64,000 nucleotides of DNA. It comes from Niallia endozanthoxylica. GTDB taxonomy: Bacteria; Bacillota; Bacilli; Bacillales; Cytobacillaceae. The stretch covers positions 86,548-150,547 of the forward strand of contig NZ_VYKL01000045.1 of the NCBI RefSeq assembly GCF_008710145.1, read 5' to 3'. Every line of letters begins with the position of its first letter. The stretch's first letter is position 1. The translations under genes and the position numbers were made by a program. Shown piece by piece: positions 23,914 to 33,526 of this stretch. The notes beneath the pieces were generated by a model. That model made no database searches. It saw nothing but the letters and a program-made list of their open reading frames with translations, and was not told where the DNA came from.

Positions 23914-24720
23914 TCACTCCACTATTTTTTTATCTTTTAATTCTACTATTTCGCCTTCAAAGGCACTAACGAAGAGCCTTTCCTTGCCGTTCACGACAAA
24001 ACACCACGCCGGATTCAATACTTGGTTTGTGTCGGAAAGAGGAACTAAGGTATAGTAGCCTAATTCCGGTTCTGTAATGGAACTATTCGGCTTTAAGAGT
24101 CCATTTGTATAAAGTGTTTCAATTGCCTTTATCGGTTGAATAATTTTCTCTGACTTCGAAAGCTTCTCTATTTTTTCAAGATACGTCTGTCTATAAGAAT
24201 CAATTTCATTATCTTCATTTATATAAAATATAAGTTTCCCGTTATCATTCTCAAATAGTGTTTTCCCTTCAAAGTACTGAGCGTAAGTAATCGTTTTTTC
24301 ATCTTTGCTTTTTTCCCAAAAGCGATAATCTTCACCATATAGAATGTGATTTTTAATAAAACTATTTAATTCCGACGGACCGAACTTGTCCGATATTTTC
24401 ATTGGACTATCCAAGAAGGAATCCAATGTTGTACCATCAACAATGTTTAAGGTTTGATCAGCTAATATACTTTTTTCCAAATCCTCATCCTTGAATACCT
24501 TCGGCTTTGCCTTTAAGTAATGGTCCTCCACATAGCCTTTCGGCAGTACATCATAGTCAATTTCATCAGCTAATAGGCGCTTTTCAATCGATGCTTCATT
24601 TTCCGTTCTCACAACTTCATATTTACTGTCATCCCATATTTTAAAAAACTCATACATTAAGTAAATGTCAAGAATAAGGAAGGAAATGATGAAAATGGTT
24701 TTAATTTTACTCCAATCCAC
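23914..24720 (-). CDS. walI: WalK regulator WalI (YycI)
   Basis: A 268-residue protein with one N-terminal membrane helix (IKTIFIISFLILDIYLMYEF) and a large extracellular domain of the YycI fold. In B. subtilis WalH and WalI form a complex with WalK in the membrane and restrain its kinase activity. The start is GTG 24720 (VDWSKIK), with GGAGGGG 6 bases upstream; this matches the usual MDWSK start better than an in-frame ATG 7 codons earlier. It overlaps the end of walH by 14 bases. Confidence 0.94.
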   Translation of the reverse strand: MDWSKIKTIFIISFLILDIYLMYEFFKIWDDSKYEVVRTENEASIEKRLLADEIDYDVLPKGYVEDHYLKAKPKVFKDEDLEKSILADQTLNIVDGTTLDSFLDSPMKISDKFGPSELNSFIKNHILYGEDYRFWEKSKDEKTITYAQYFEGKTLFENDNGKLIFYINEDNEIDSYRQTYLEKIEKLSKSEKIIQPIKAIETLYTNGLLKPNSSITEPELGYYTLVPLSDTNQVLNPAWCFVVNGKERLFVSAFEGEIVELKDKKIVE

Positions 24721-26029
24721 TAACTTCCCCTCCAAATTCATTCATTTTAACCGGCTTCCATTCCCCATTATATAAGTAATACCAACTTGGCTCTAATTGA
24801 ATAAGCAGTGACTGAACATTCATTTTCATGTTATAGCCAATTTTTATATTCTCAAGTAGAGCAGGGTTAAACTGATCTAGATTCTGAATCTTCCCAAGTA
24901 CTACTTCACCTGAGTCTAACTTTTTATCAGCTGTTGAAGTTAGCAAACCAAGGGAGAAATTATTGCGAATATAGCGGCTGATATCTGTATTCCCCCAAAC
25001 TAGTTGAATTCTTGGCAAATCTACATTTTCACTAAATACAGGATAGCCGTCTTGTCCATATAGCCTGAAGTATACTGTTTGCTGGTCGTCATTCATTCCG
25101 ACAAAGCGATAATTGTCAGTCCATCCTCCGTGTCCATTGACAAAATCTATACTCCTTTTTAAAAGGTTATTTGTATCGTTGTCCTGACTTCTTGTCTCTG
25201 AAGGATCAATATATTTAATCATATTGGTATCCGTGTTGACTCTCATTAAGCTTGAAGCATCTGTATACTCTTCACCTGTAGCAATATAGTTTTTCTGAAC
25301 AAGACTTGGGTCGCTGAATAAGGCATCTTTAAATTTGTCTGAATCTAAATGTGAAGAGAGATGTTGATAGCTCATCATTTCTGTTTCTCCTTCAGGCAGG
25401 TAAATTCTGCGTCCAGAAACAGTTGTATATGGGAAATACTTTCTAAATGCTTTTGCTGCTTCAAAATATTGCCCCTTAAATTCCGAAATAAAAGATAAGG
25501 TCACCATGCTTCTATATACTTTTTCCTCTTCACGCGAAACAAAATAGACAACACCATGCTCTCTTTGTTCCTCATTTAATGGAATAAACACTTGATTAAA
25601 GCGGAAATTAGGTACATCCTTTTCCTTTATGCCAAGGACATTTTTATACAAATCAATAGAAATTGAACTAGGAAAAAGAATTTCAACAGCGTCTTGATTA
25701 TCTACTAAAGAGTAGACATCCGTGCCTTCTAGCGCAATATTCTCAAAACCAGCCAAATTCCACTGGCTTATTTCATTTATTACCTTCTCTATTTCTTCTT
25801 CTTTAAGTGACCCAAAATAGCCTCCTTCCATATGGTAGAGGATTTGCTCTGGTCTCACAATATCCTTTAAGGCCTTTTTTGGACTGAGACTCACCTCTTG
25901 AACCGTCTCTCCATTTTCTAACTCCTCATAATGTGGCTGATATGTCCATAAAGTCCAGGTTAACAGCAAACTTACTCCAACAAGAATGGATAAGATGATG
26001 GATTTAATGCTTTCATATGTCAATTCCAT
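24707..26029 (-). CDS. walH: WalK regulator WalH (YycH)
   Basis: A 440-residue membrane-anchored protein: a short N-terminus, one membrane helix (SIILSILVGVSLLLTWTLWT) and an extracellular YycH domain. It acts with WalI to modulate the WalK sensor kinase. The ATG is preceded by GAGGAGG. The gene overlaps walK by 10 bases and walI by 14, consistent with tight translational coupling. Length is close to the B. subtilis protein. Confidence 0.95.
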   Translation of the reverse strand: MELTYESIKSIILSILVGVSLLLTWTLWTYQPHYEELENGETVQEVSLSPKKALKDIVRPEQILYHMEGGYFGSLKEEEIEKVINEISQWNLAGFENIALEGTDVYSLVDNQDAVEILFPSSISIDLYKNVLGIKEKDVPNFRFNQVFIPLNEEQREHGVVYFVSREEEKVYRSMVTLSFISEFKGQYFEAAKAFRKYFPYTTVSGRRIYLPEGETEMMSYQHLSSHLDSDKFKDALFSDPSLVQKNYIATGEEYTDASSLMRVNTDTNMIKYIDPSETRSQDNDTNNLLKRSIDFVNGHGGWTDNYRFVGMNDDQQTVYFRLYGQDGYPVFSENVDLPRIQLVWGNTDISRYIRNNFSLGLLTSTADKKLDSGEVVLGKIQNLDQFNPALLENIKIGYNMKMNVQSLLIQLEPSWYYLYNGEWKPVKMNEFGGEVSGLE

Positions 26030-27864
26030 TCATCCTCCTCGTCCTCGTATTTTTCATATGGCAGACTAAAGAAAATTGTCGTTCCCTTCCCTTCAATACT
26101 TCTAGCCCATATTTGTCCTTCATGAGCTTCAACCATCTCTTTAGCAATGGCCAATCCAAGCCCGGTACCTCCTAGCTTTCTCGTCCTTGCCTTGTCCACA
26201 CGGTAGAAGCGTCCAAATATTTTATTTACGTTTCCTTTTGGAATTCCCATTCCCTGGTCTGTAATGCTGACAATAATTTGATCTTCCTGCTCCTTTATCC
26301 TAAAGGTTACCTTTCCTCCTTCAGGAGAGTACTTCAAGGCATTGGAAATAACATTATCAATTACCTGCGTCAGCTTATCAGGGTCAATTTCCAATAATAC
26401 AGGCTTATCTGGAAGCTTTCTTTCAAACTCTACAGTCTGCTCCTTCGTTAGTTCAAATCGGTCGATAATCCGGTTAAAAAACACCACAAAATCAACCCAC
26501 TCCTTTGATAGTTTGTAGTCCTTACTATCCATTTTCGACAGCTGTAAAAGATCATTCACTAGACGAATCATCCGCTCTGTTTCATTTTGAGCTACATTTA
26601 AAAAATTCGGGGCGATGTCCTTATCCTGCCATGCACCATCAGATAACGCTTCTAAATAGCTCCGCATCGTTGTTAAAGGCGTGCGCAGCTCATGTGATAC
26701 GTTTGCAACAAACTCTCTCCGCTCCATTTCAATCTTTTCCTGCTCCGTAATATCATGTAAAACGGTAATTAAACCATTTACAAAGCCCGTTTCCTTTTGG
26801 ATAACAGAGAAATTAGCTCGCAAAATATATGGATTATGGTCTGTACTATAATCCAAGATAACTGAATCCTTTTCAGAAACTAGTTCATCGAAGGTATATT
26901 CATCTTCTAAATCGAGAAGGGAAACAATTGGTGTAGAAAGTACCGTTTCACGTGAAACATTCAACATCAACGCTGCCTGATCATTAATCAAGATGACGCG
27001 GCCTCGTCTATCCGTTGCAATCACGCCATCCGTCATATAGGAAAGAACAGAAGAAAGCTTTCGTCTTTCACTCTCAGTCGAGCTTTGTGCCTCCTGAAGC
27101 TTTTTCGTTAAATTATTAAAAGTATATGCCAGCTGGCCAATTTCATCATTGCCATAGACCCTTACCTTTCGAGAATAGTTTCCTTTTGACAAAGCGATAG
27201 CCTGCCGTCTCATGTCTGAGATTGGCTTTGTAATGGCTCTTGCGAGTAAAAAGCCTAAAACCACCGTAATAAACAATGCGATAATCGTTCCGGTAATAAA
27301 GATTTGATTGATTTGCTTCATTTGGACAAAGACATTTTCAATTTTTGAGACAAGGTAGATTGCTCCTACAACCTTTTCGTTTGAAATAACCGGTTTTGCT
27401 AAAACCCAAATCCTCTTTCCTGTTTGGGGGTCAATCATTTCTCGATCGTCAGACTGTGCGGTTGCTATTACTCTCCGAATGATTGTATCAGTTGACTTTT
27501 GTCCAACTAATTCCTGATTATCAGGATCAGAGGTGCCGACAATTTTCAGCGTTTTCCCATCAATCACTCGAACCTCAAGAATATCTGCTGTTCGATAATC
27601 ACCAAGTATGTTTCTAATATTTGTTTCTAAAGATACTTCATTTTCATCAGGTGGCGTATCCTTCGTTAACAGTTCTTCTACATAGTAAGTAAGGAGGTTC
27701 ACTTTGTCGTGGATCGATGTTTTAAAATTGTCCTTTAAGGTTGTTTCTAACTGTCTGACAAAGTAAACACCAATAACCTGCATGGCAATAATGATCAGCA
27801 GCATATAGATAAGAACCGTTTTGTGCTGAACGGATTGAAAAAAACCAACTTTTCTCATAAACAA
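26020..27864 (-). CDS. walK: Sensor histidine kinase WalK (YycG)
   Basis: A 614-residue essential kinase for cell-wall homeostasis. It has two membrane helices (about 17-36 and 184-206) flanking an extracellular PAS-like sensor, HAMP (about 206-260), a cytoplasmic PAS (about 265-370), HisKA with the phosphoacceptor in FVANVSHELRTPLTTMRS (near 390), and HATPase_c with N, G1 (ITDQGMGIPK) and G2 (GGTGLGLAIAKE) boxes. TTG 27864 begins directly after the walR stop with GGAG 6 bases before it; ATG 27858 is an alternative. A near-perfect parS lies within the gene at 26944. Confidence 0.97.
   Translation of the reverse strand: MFMRKVGFFQSVQHKTVLIYMLLIIIAMQVIGVYFVRQLETTLKDNFKTSIHDKVNLLTYYVEELLTKDTPPDENEVSLETNIRNILGDYRTADILEVRVIDGKTLKIVGTSDPDNQELVGQKSTDTIIRRVIATAQSDDREMIDPQTGKRIWVLAKPVISNEKVVGAIYLVSKIENVFVQMKQINQIFITGTIIALFITVVLGFLLARAITKPISDMRRQAIALSKGNYSRKVRVYGNDEIGQLAYTFNNLTKKLQEAQSSTESERRKLSSVLSYMTDGVIATDRRGRVILINDQAALMLNVSRETVLSTPIVSLLDLEDEYTFDELVSEKDSVILDYSTDHNPYILRANFSVIQKETGFVNGLITVLHDITEQEKIEMERREFVANVSHELRTPLTTMRSYLEALSDGAWQDKDIAPNFLNVAQNETERMIRLVNDLLQLSKMDSKDYKLSKEWVDFVVFFNRIIDRFELTKEQTVEFERKLPDKPVLLEIDPDKLTQVIDNVISNALKYSPEGGKVTFRIKEQEDQIIVSITDQGMGIPKGNVNKIFGRFYRVDKARTRKLGGTGLGLAIAKEMVEAHEGQIWARSIEGKGTTIFFSLPYEKYEDEEDEWN
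26944..26959. promoter_or_regulatory. parS-like site inside walK
   Basis: CGTTTCACGTGAAACA differs from the symmetric parS TGTTTCACGTGAAACA only at the first base. The 14-bp core is a perfect palindrome. ParB binding is likely given the two exact sites elsewhere in the window. Confidence 0.72.
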
Positions 27865-28575
27865 TTATGACTCCTGCTCAGGATTTCGAAGATAATAGCC
27901 GACTCCTCTTCTCGTTACAATCCACAGCGGATGACTTGGGTTATCTTCAATCTTTTCTCTTAAACGTCTAACGGTTACATCCACAGTCCGCACATCACCG
28001 AAGTAATCATAACCCCAAACGGTTTGTAATAAATGTTCCCTTGTCATCACTTGTCCAATATGCTGGGCTAAATAATGCAGCAGCTCAAACTCACGATGAG
28101 TTAGTTCAATGGTTTCGCCCCTTTTTGAAACAATATAGGCATCAGGGTGAATGGTTAACGAGCCAATTGAAATTTCATTCTTTTCCTCTTCCTCTGTCGC
28201 TGCAGCAACGGCTTGGTGACGTCTTAAATTTGCCTTTACACGGGCAATTAATTCTCTCGTACTGAACGGCTTCGTAATATAGTCATCTGCACCCAGTTCA
28301 AGCCCGAGCACTTTATCAATCTCCGAGTCCTTTGCTGTTAGCATAATAATCGGCATATCATACTTTTTGCGAATTTCACGGCACACTTCCATCCCGTCAA
28401 GCTGAGGAAGCATAATGTCAAGTAACACGAGGTCAGGCACAATGGTGTCTACCATTTCTAATGCCTCACTGCCGTCATATGCGCAGGTAACTTCATAGCC
28501 TTCCTTTACTAAATTAAACTGTAATATATCTGCAATTGGTTTCTCATCATCAACAACTAGAATTTTCTTATTCAT
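27865..28575 (-). CDS. walR: Response regulator WalR (YycF)
   Basis: A 236-residue OmpR-family regulator, essential in B. subtilis. The receiver domain has acidic residues in VVDDEKP, the phosphoacceptor Asp in VLLDIMLPQLDG (near 53), T in MLTAKD and K in YITKPFS. A winged-helix effector domain follows (about 130-230, ELTHREFELLHYLAQHIGQV). It controls autolysin and peptidoglycan-metabolism genes. It heads the walRKHIJ-htrA operon. Confidence 0.97.
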   Translation of the reverse strand: MNKKILVVDDEKPIADILQFNLVKEGYEVTCAYDGSEALEMVDTIVPDLVLLDIMLPQLDGMEVCREIRKKYDMPIIMLTAKDSEIDKVLGLELGADDYITKPFSTRELIARVKANLRRHQAVAAATEEEEKNEISIGSLTIHPDAYIVSKRGETIELTHREFELLHYLAQHIGQVMTREHLLQTVWGYDYFGDVRTVDVTVRRLREKIEDNPSHPLWIVTRRGVGYYLRNPEQES

Positions 28576-28994
28576 ACTTTTCCCTCGTTTCTTTCGATTC
28601 TCGAATAACTATCCTTTTCGTCATAACAATCAAATTTGCTCCGCCGAATTTCCCTTAAAAAATTATAAGGTTCGCCGGAGAATTGACTTCATTCAATCGA
28701 GGTTTGAACCCTGCTATAATCAGAGAGCCTTTTTACATTCATCCCTTAACTTTAGAAAGGAAGGACTTCTATTGAATGAAGTTAAAAGTTATGAATAAAA
28801 CATATCATTACATATATGTTTCCTAGTTTACTTTATCATTTTATCCCTTGACATTCACCTTTTTCAATAGAGACTCGTCTCCTTGTTACAGGATTATGAC
28901 AAAACAAAGAGAGAGAAGGGAGTCGACTCTTTTGCCTTCATTGAGGGAGGAGGGAGGTGATGTACTTTCATTTTAATTCAGTAGATTAAATTTA
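28576..28994. other. Leader/promoter region of walR, no gene seen
   Basis: A hairpin with arms CTCCGCCGAA (28639) and TTCGCCGGAG (28671), one mismatch, encloses a minus-strand TATAAT. It may be part of the walR promoter. No conserved RNA or coding frame was recognised. Confidence 0.35.
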
Positions 28995-29040
28995 TGTAAC
29001 AAAAAGGAGTATGACATAAATCATACTCCTTTTTGTTACA
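28995..29040. terminator. Terminator of the tRNA cluster
   Basis: A perfect 20-bp stem (TGTAACAAAAAGGAGTATGA and its reverse complement) has a 6-base loop. It contains AAAAA / TTTTT, and can act in both directions; on the minus strand it follows tRNA-Phe. Confidence 0.88.
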
Positions 29041-29045
29041 TAAGA

Positions 29046-29118
29046 TGGCTCAGGACGGAATCGAACCGCCGACACATGGATTTTCAGTCCATTGCTCTAC
29101 CGACTGAGCTACTGAGCC
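29046..29118 (-). tRNA. tRNA-Phe (GAA)
   Basis: The minus strand folds into a complete cloverleaf: acceptor GGCTCAG/CTGAGCC, D-arm AGCTCAGTCGGTAGAGC, anticodon loop CTGAAAA and T-arm GGCGGTTCGATTCCGTC. CCA is not encoded. Confidence 0.97.
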
Positions 29119-29178
29119 ATATTTTTTATTTATCTAAAAAGTTCTATTTAAACAACAGAAACACTACTGGAATAAATA

Positions 29179-29255
29179 TGGCGGTCCGGACGGGACTCGA
29201 ACCCGCGACCTCCTGCGTGACAGGCAGGCATTCTAACCAACTGAACTACCGGACC
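29179..29255 (-). tRNA. tRNA-Asp (GTC)
   Basis: The acceptor stem is GGTCCGG/CCGGACC, the anticodon loop CTGTCAC, and the T-arm GCGGGTTCGAGTCCCGT. The 3' CCA is encoded (29179-29181). Confidence 0.97.
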
Positions 29256-29314
29256 AAATATAATTCTTTAGTATTTAGAAAGCGGAAGCACCTATAGGAC
29301 TTCCGCTTTCTAAA

Positions 29315-29386
29315 TGACCCGTACGGGATTCGAACCCGTGTTACCGCCGTGAAAGGGCGGTGTCTTAACCGCTTGACCAACGGGCC
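29315..29386 (-). tRNA. tRNA-Glu (TTC)
   Basis: The acceptor stem is GGCCCGT/ACGGGTC (one wobble), the anticodon loop CTTTCAC, and the T-arm ACGGGTTCGAATCCCGT. CCA is not encoded. Confidence 0.97.
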
Positions 29387-29390
29387 ACAA

Positions 29391-29466
29391 TGGTGAGCCA
29401 TGAAGGACTCGAACCTTCGACCCTCTGATTAAAAGTCAGATGCTCTACCGACTGAGCTAATGGCTC
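29391..29466 (-). tRNA. tRNA-Lys (TTT)
   Basis: The acceptor stem is GAGCCAT/ATGGCTC, the anticodon loop CTTTTAA, and the T-arm GAAGGTTCGAGTCCTTC. The 3' CCA is encoded (29391-29393). It is the first gene of a Lys-Glu-Asp-Phe cluster transcribed leftward. Confidence 0.97.
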
Positions 29467-29558
29467 ATACTGATTATTGTTTTCTTTCTTAACGACGCTT
29501 CCTATAATATCATAGATAAATAGAACAATGCAATCATTTTTTTATCTTTTTTATAAAA

Positions 29559-29592
29559 TAGAGAAGAGAAGCCCATAGCTTCTCTTCTCTAT
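29559..29592 (-). terminator. Probable terminator of purA
   Basis: A perfect 14-bp stem (TAGAGAAGAGAAGC and its complement) with a 5-base loop is followed on the minus strand by TTTTAT. It lies between purA and the tRNAs. Confidence 0.7.
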
Positions 29593-29612
29593 AAATGTCC
29601 AACTGTATATCT

Positions 29613-29655
29613 GTCTAGCTCCAGCGCCTAGCATCTAGTGGACTTCCGCTTTTCC
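29613..29655. repeat. Short interspersed repeat, CTAGCTCCAGCGCC family
   Basis: It begins GTCTAGCTCCAGCGCCTA and ends GGACTTCCGCTTTTC. The same end sequences bound larger copies at 39236 and 48090 and a degenerate one at 55806. It sits next to the 3' end of purA. Confidence 0.7.
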
Positions 29656-29658
29656 TTA

Positions 29659-30951
29659 TTAAGCTTGGCGCCAAGGGCTACGAATTACATTTGTTTGTGT
29701 ACGATCAGGCCCTACAGAGAATGTTGTAAGCGGAATCCCTGTTAATTGAGATACTCGCTCTACATAATGACGGGCATTTTCTGGAAGTTCGTCAAGTGAA
29801 CGGCAACCTGTAATATCCTCTTTCCAGCCTGGTAGTTCTTCATATACAGGCTCGCATGCTTCAAGCACCTTGAGACTTGCAGGAAACTCTTCAATAACTT
29901 CCCCTTTATAACGATAAGCCACACAAATTTTCAACGTCTCTATTCCAGACAATACGTCGATGGAGTTAAGAGATAGGTCAGTCAATCCGCTGACACGGCG
30001 GGCATGACGGACAACCACGCTGTCAAACCAGCCTACGCGGCGCGGACGGCCTGTTGTTGTTCCATACTCTCTTCCTACTTCACGAATCTGATTACCGATT
30101 TCATTATTTAATTCAGTAGGGAAGGGACCATCACCTACACGGCTAGTATAAGCTTTACATACACCAACTACATGTGTAATTTTTGATGGGCCCACACCAG
30201 AACCAATCGTTACTCCGCCTGCAACCGGATTTGAAGAAGTGACAAATGGATATGTACCTTGGTCAATGTCTAACATAACACCCTGTGCACCTTCAAACAA
30301 TACACGGCGGCCTTCATCCAATGCATCATTTAACACAACAGATGTATCACATACATATTGTTTAATCTGCTGGCCATATTCATAATACTCATCTAAGATA
30401 TCTTCAATTTTAAAACCTTCTGTTTCATAAAATTTCTCTAACATACGGTTTTTTTCTTTTAAATTATGTGCAAGTTTTTCTTCAAATACTTCACGGTCTA
30501 AAAGGTCAGCAATCCGGATTCCTGTTCTAGCGGCTTTATCCATGTACGCAGGCCCAATTCCCTTTTTTGTTGTGCCAATCTTATTCGCACCTTTGCGTTC
30601 CTCTTCCACCTCATCCAAGCGGATATGATAAGGTAAAATCACATGGGCACGGTTACTTATACGCAGATTATCAGTAGATACATCTTTATCATGTAAGTAA
30701 GCCAATTCCTGAATTAATGCTTTTGGATCTACAACCATTCCATTTCCGATAACACTAATTTTCTCTTTGTAAAAAATTCCTGATGGAATTAAATGAAGCT
30801 TGTACGTTTCACCATTAAATTTGATTGTATGCCCAGCATTATTACCGCCTTGGTAACGAGCAATAACTTCTGCATTTTCTGACAGGAAGTCAGTTATTTT
30901 TCCTTTTCCTTCGTCTCCCCATTGCGTACCAACAACTACTACTGATGACAT
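29659..30951 (-). CDS. purA: Adenylosuccinate synthetase
   Basis: The 430-residue enzyme joins IMP and aspartate with GTP to form adenylosuccinate in AMP synthesis. Motifs are complete: the GTP-binding loop GTQWGDEGKGK near residue 7, QGGNNAGHTI with the catalytic His, RVGDGPFPTEL, and the C-terminal FSVGPDRTQT. The start is ATG 30951 (MSSVVVVG) with GGAGGTG upstream; an in-frame codon 10 residues earlier gives a non-conserved extension. A PurBox pair in the 5' region suggests PurR control. Length equals the B. subtilis enzyme. Confidence 0.97.
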   Translation of the reverse strand: MSSVVVVGTQWGDEGKGKITDFLSENAEVIARYQGGNNAGHTIKFNGETYKLHLIPSGIFYKEKISVIGNGMVVDPKALIQELAYLHDKDVSTDNLRISNRAHVILPYHIRLDEVEEERKGANKIGTTKKGIGPAYMDKAARTGIRIADLLDREVFEEKLAHNLKEKNRMLEKFYETEGFKIEDILDEYYEYGQQIKQYVCDTSVVLNDALDEGRRVLFEGAQGVMLDIDQGTYPFVTSSNPVAGGVTIGSGVGPSKITHVVGVCKAYTSRVGDGPFPTELNNEIGNQIREVGREYGTTTGRPRRVGWFDSVVVRHARRVSGLTDLSLNSIDVLSGIETLKICVAYRYKGEVIEEFPASLKVLEACEPVYEELPGWKEDITGCRSLDELPENARHYVERVSQLTGIPLTTFSVGPDRTQTNVIRSPWRQA

Positions 30952-31145
30952 GAAAGAAGCACCTCCAAAGGTTACGATCATTATTTTTTAGTATAAATAA
31001 GTATACGTTTGCTACCTAGTGCAGTGTCTTGCCTCGATGCACGGGTTACAGTAAAACCAATAACCTTCCCGAGGATATAAGACAAAAAATGGTATATTTA
31101 TCAAACAACATAAGTTTACCAATGTATTTTCCCAAAATCAACAAA

Positions 31146-31190
31146 AACCGAACGATTTAGATAAAATTTAATAATATGTTCGTAAAATCT
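31146..31190 (-). promoter_or_regulatory. Candidate PurBox pair upstream of purA
   Basis: Read toward purA, one half is TTTTACGAACAT and the other ATCGTTCGGTTTT (12 of 13 to AWWGTTCGGWWWT). The inverted cores are 24 bases apart, slightly more than the usual spacing. PurR represses purA in bacilli. The gap 30952-31296 contains otherwise only the dnaB terminator. Confidence 0.5.
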
Positions 31191-31234
31191 GATACTTATA
31201 GTTTTCAGTTAAATAGATTAATAAAGACGAAGAA

Positions 31235-31281
31235 TATAAAAAAGACCTGAAGGCACCAGCATGCCATACAGATCTTTTTTA
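31235..31281 (-). terminator. Terminator of dnaB
   Basis: AAAAAAGA..CTG..GGCA and TGCC..CAG.TCTTTTTT form an interrupted stem, 15 bases after the dnaB stop, ending in a T-run on the minus strand. Confidence 0.75.
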
Positions 31282-31296
31282 AATTGAAATTTATTG

Positions 31297-32661
31297 TTAT
31301 GCGCCGGGCGGAACAGCAGAATCATCAAATCGCCGCTCCAAATTGACAAACTTATTATACTCTTTTACAAAGGCAAGAGAGACTGTCCCTGTTGGGCCAT
31401 TACGCTGCTTGGCAATAATGATTTCAATAATATTCTTATTCTCTGATTCTTTATCATAATAATCATCACGGTACAAAAACGCAACGATATCGGCATCCTG
31501 CTCAATACTTCCTGATTCACGGATATCTGACATCATCGGACGCTTATCCTGACGCTGCTCAACACCACGCGAAAGCTGAGAAAGAGCAATAACAGGCACC
31601 TGCAGTTCACGGGCAAGCCCCTTTAAAGAACGGGAAATTTCCGATACCTCTTGCTGACGGTTCTCGCCGGAACGGCCGCTTCCTAAAATTAACTGCAGGT
31701 AGTCAATCAGGATCATTCCAAGTCCATGCTCCTGCTTTAGACGACGGCATTTTGCACGAATGTCCTGCACCCTAACTCCCGGTGTATCATCAATGAAAAT
31801 CCCTGCATTCGAAAGACTTCCCATGGCCATCGTCAGCTTACCCCAGTCTTCATCAGTCAATTGTCCTGTTCTTAATCTCTGGGCATCTATATTCCCCTCA
31901 GCACAAAGCAAACGCATAACAAGCTGTTCCGCACCCATCTCCAAACTGAAGATAGCAACATTTTCACCTGTTTTTGTTGCAACACTCTGAGAAATATTTA
32001 ACGCGAAGGCTGTCTTACCAACAGAAGGACGGGCCCCAACAATAATTAAGTCGTTTCGCTGAAAGCCTGCTGTCATTTTATCAAGCTCTGTGAACCCAGT
32101 AGCGATACCGGTAATTTCGCCGGCACTATTATGCATCTGCTCAATATTGTCGTAGGTACGAACTAAGACATCCTTAATATCGTGAAAGGCACCTGAATTT
32201 TTTCTTTGTGAAACAGCTAAAATATCCTTCTCCGCTTCACTTAGCAAAACATCTACTTCATCTTCACGTGTATAGCCTTCCTGGGCAATATTTGTTGCCG
32301 TACGAATCAATCTGCGTAAAATGGACTTTTCTCCAACAATTTTCGCATAATATTCAATATTTGCTGCAGTCGGAACAGAACCAGCTAATTCACTTAAATA
32401 GCTGATTCCGCCGACATCCTCAAGTAGTTTCTTTGCAGCAAGCTCTTCTGTAACGGTAATTAAATCGACAGCTTCGCCCTTGTCATTTAATGAAAGCATT
32501 GCATCAAAAATCCGCTGATGGGCGCCGCGGTAAAAATCCTCCGGAATCAAGATCTCGGATGCCAACGTAAGTGATGACGGCTCAAGAAAAATAGCCCCTA
32601 AAACTGCTTGCTCAGCCTCCAAATTTTGAGGAGGAAGACGATCCGCCATTATTTCACTCAT
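31297..32661 (-). CDS. dnaB: Replicative DNA helicase (DnaB; dnaC in B. subtilis)
   Basis: A 454-residue hexameric helicase that unwinds DNA at the fork. The N-terminal domain (LPPQNLEAEQAVLGAIFLEP) binds primase. The C-terminal RecA-like ATPase has Walker A GARPSVGKTA near residue 208, Walker B MILIDYLQL, and the DnaB signature SDIRESGSIEQDADIV. The ATG is preceded by GGGGGTTAATGA. It lies between purA and rplI as in B. subtilis. No intein or insertion is seen. Confidence 0.97.
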   Translation of the reverse strand: MSEIMADRLPPQNLEAEQAVLGAIFLEPSSLTLASEILIPEDFYRGAHQRIFDAMLSLNDKGEAVDLITVTEELAAKKLLEDVGGISYLSELAGSVPTAANIEYYAKIVGEKSILRRLIRTATNIAQEGYTREDEVDVLLSEAEKDILAVSQRKNSGAFHDIKDVLVRTYDNIEQMHNSAGEITGIATGFTELDKMTAGFQRNDLIIVGARPSVGKTAFALNISQSVATKTGENVAIFSLEMGAEQLVMRLLCAEGNIDAQRLRTGQLTDEDWGKLTMAMGSLSNAGIFIDDTPGVRVQDIRAKCRRLKQEHGLGMILIDYLQLILGSGRSGENRQQEVSEISRSLKGLARELQVPVIALSQLSRGVEQRQDKRPMMSDIRESGSIEQDADIVAFLYRDDYYDKESENKNIIEIIIAKQRNGPTGTVSLAFVKEYNKFVNLERRFDDSAVPPGA

Positions 32662-33079
32662 TCATTAACCCCCATTCGAAAAGTATAAGCGCCTGCCATA
32701 GTTGTACGTAGACTAAAAGCTAAACGCTCGAACTAGACATTATCGGAGAGCATTCGCCCTCTTATTTAATACTATATAAATAGTATACTCAATCTATATA
32801 AAACATCTATTATCGTAATCTATTATTATTAATCATTTTAACATTAATTAGAATATAAAAAAGCACCCTTATTTATAACTAATCACGCACATCACCAAAG
32901 ACATAATCAATCGTGATTTGCTTCCATAGCAGCTAAAGGGAGCCTGTGAAAAACTTCGTTATTTAGAGAATGTGACCAGAAGACTGATCACATCCCTGAC
33001 ACTTTTATATTGTAACATGTTTTTAATAGAATGGAACTTCCAAAATAAGTATAATTAGCTGAATGCGCTTAATCTGCTA
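32662..33079. other. Gap between dnaB and rplI, no gene seen
   Basis: A hairpin at 32970-32993 (ATGTGACCAG with CTGATCACAT, one mismatch) lies about 90 bases beyond the rplI stop but lacks a T-run. A 7-bp inverted repeat AATCACG/CGTGATT spans 32879-32917. No RNA family was recognised. Confidence 0.4.
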
Positions 33080-33526
33080 TTATGCTTCTTTCACATGAAC
33101 ATTTAAAGTAGCTGTTACCTCCGTATGAAGTTTTACAGGCACCTTTGTATAACCTAATGAACGTATAGCATCTTCAAGTTCAATTTTACGCTTATCAATT
33201 TTAATCCCGTGCTTTTTCTGTAACTCTTCTGCAATTTGCTTGCTTGTGATAGAGCCAAATAAGCGGCCTCCATCCCCAGATTTTGCAGTCAGTTCGACTG
33301 TAATTTCATCAACCTTTGTTTTTAATCGTTTTGCTTCTTCAAGCTCTTCTGCAGCTACTTTTTCTTCCTTTTTCTTTTGCGCATTTAAGTTGCTGATATT
33401 TGCTGAATTTGCTTCTACAGCCAAACCTTGTTTTAATAGAAAGTTGTGTGCATAGCCGTCAGCTACATTTTTCACTTCACCTTTTTTACCTTTACCTTTA
33501 ACATCTTTTAGAAAAATGACTTTCAT
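33080..33526 (-). CDS. rplI: 50S ribosomal protein L9
   Basis: A 148-residue ribosomal protein with the conserved start MKVIFLKDVKGKGKKGEVKN, then GYAHNFLLKQGLAVEA, the long central helix and the C-terminal globular domain (FGSITSKQIAEELQKKHGIK). It binds 23S rRNA near the L1 stalk. Its start codon overlaps the gdpP stop (ATGA), so the two are translationally coupled. Confidence 0.98.
   Translation of the reverse strand: MKVIFLKDVKGKGKKGEVKNVADGYAHNFLLKQGLAVEANSANISNLNAQKKKEEKVAAEELEEAKRLKTKVDEITVELTAKSGDGGRLFGSITSKQIAEELQKKHGIKIDKRKIELEDAIRSLGYTKVPVKLHTEVTATLNVHVKEA

Noticed and set aside
31640..31660. Noc-binding-site-like CGGGAAATTTCCG
   Set aside because: The order of the half-sites is inverted relative to ATTTCCCGGGAAAT, and it lies in the dnaB coding sequence.
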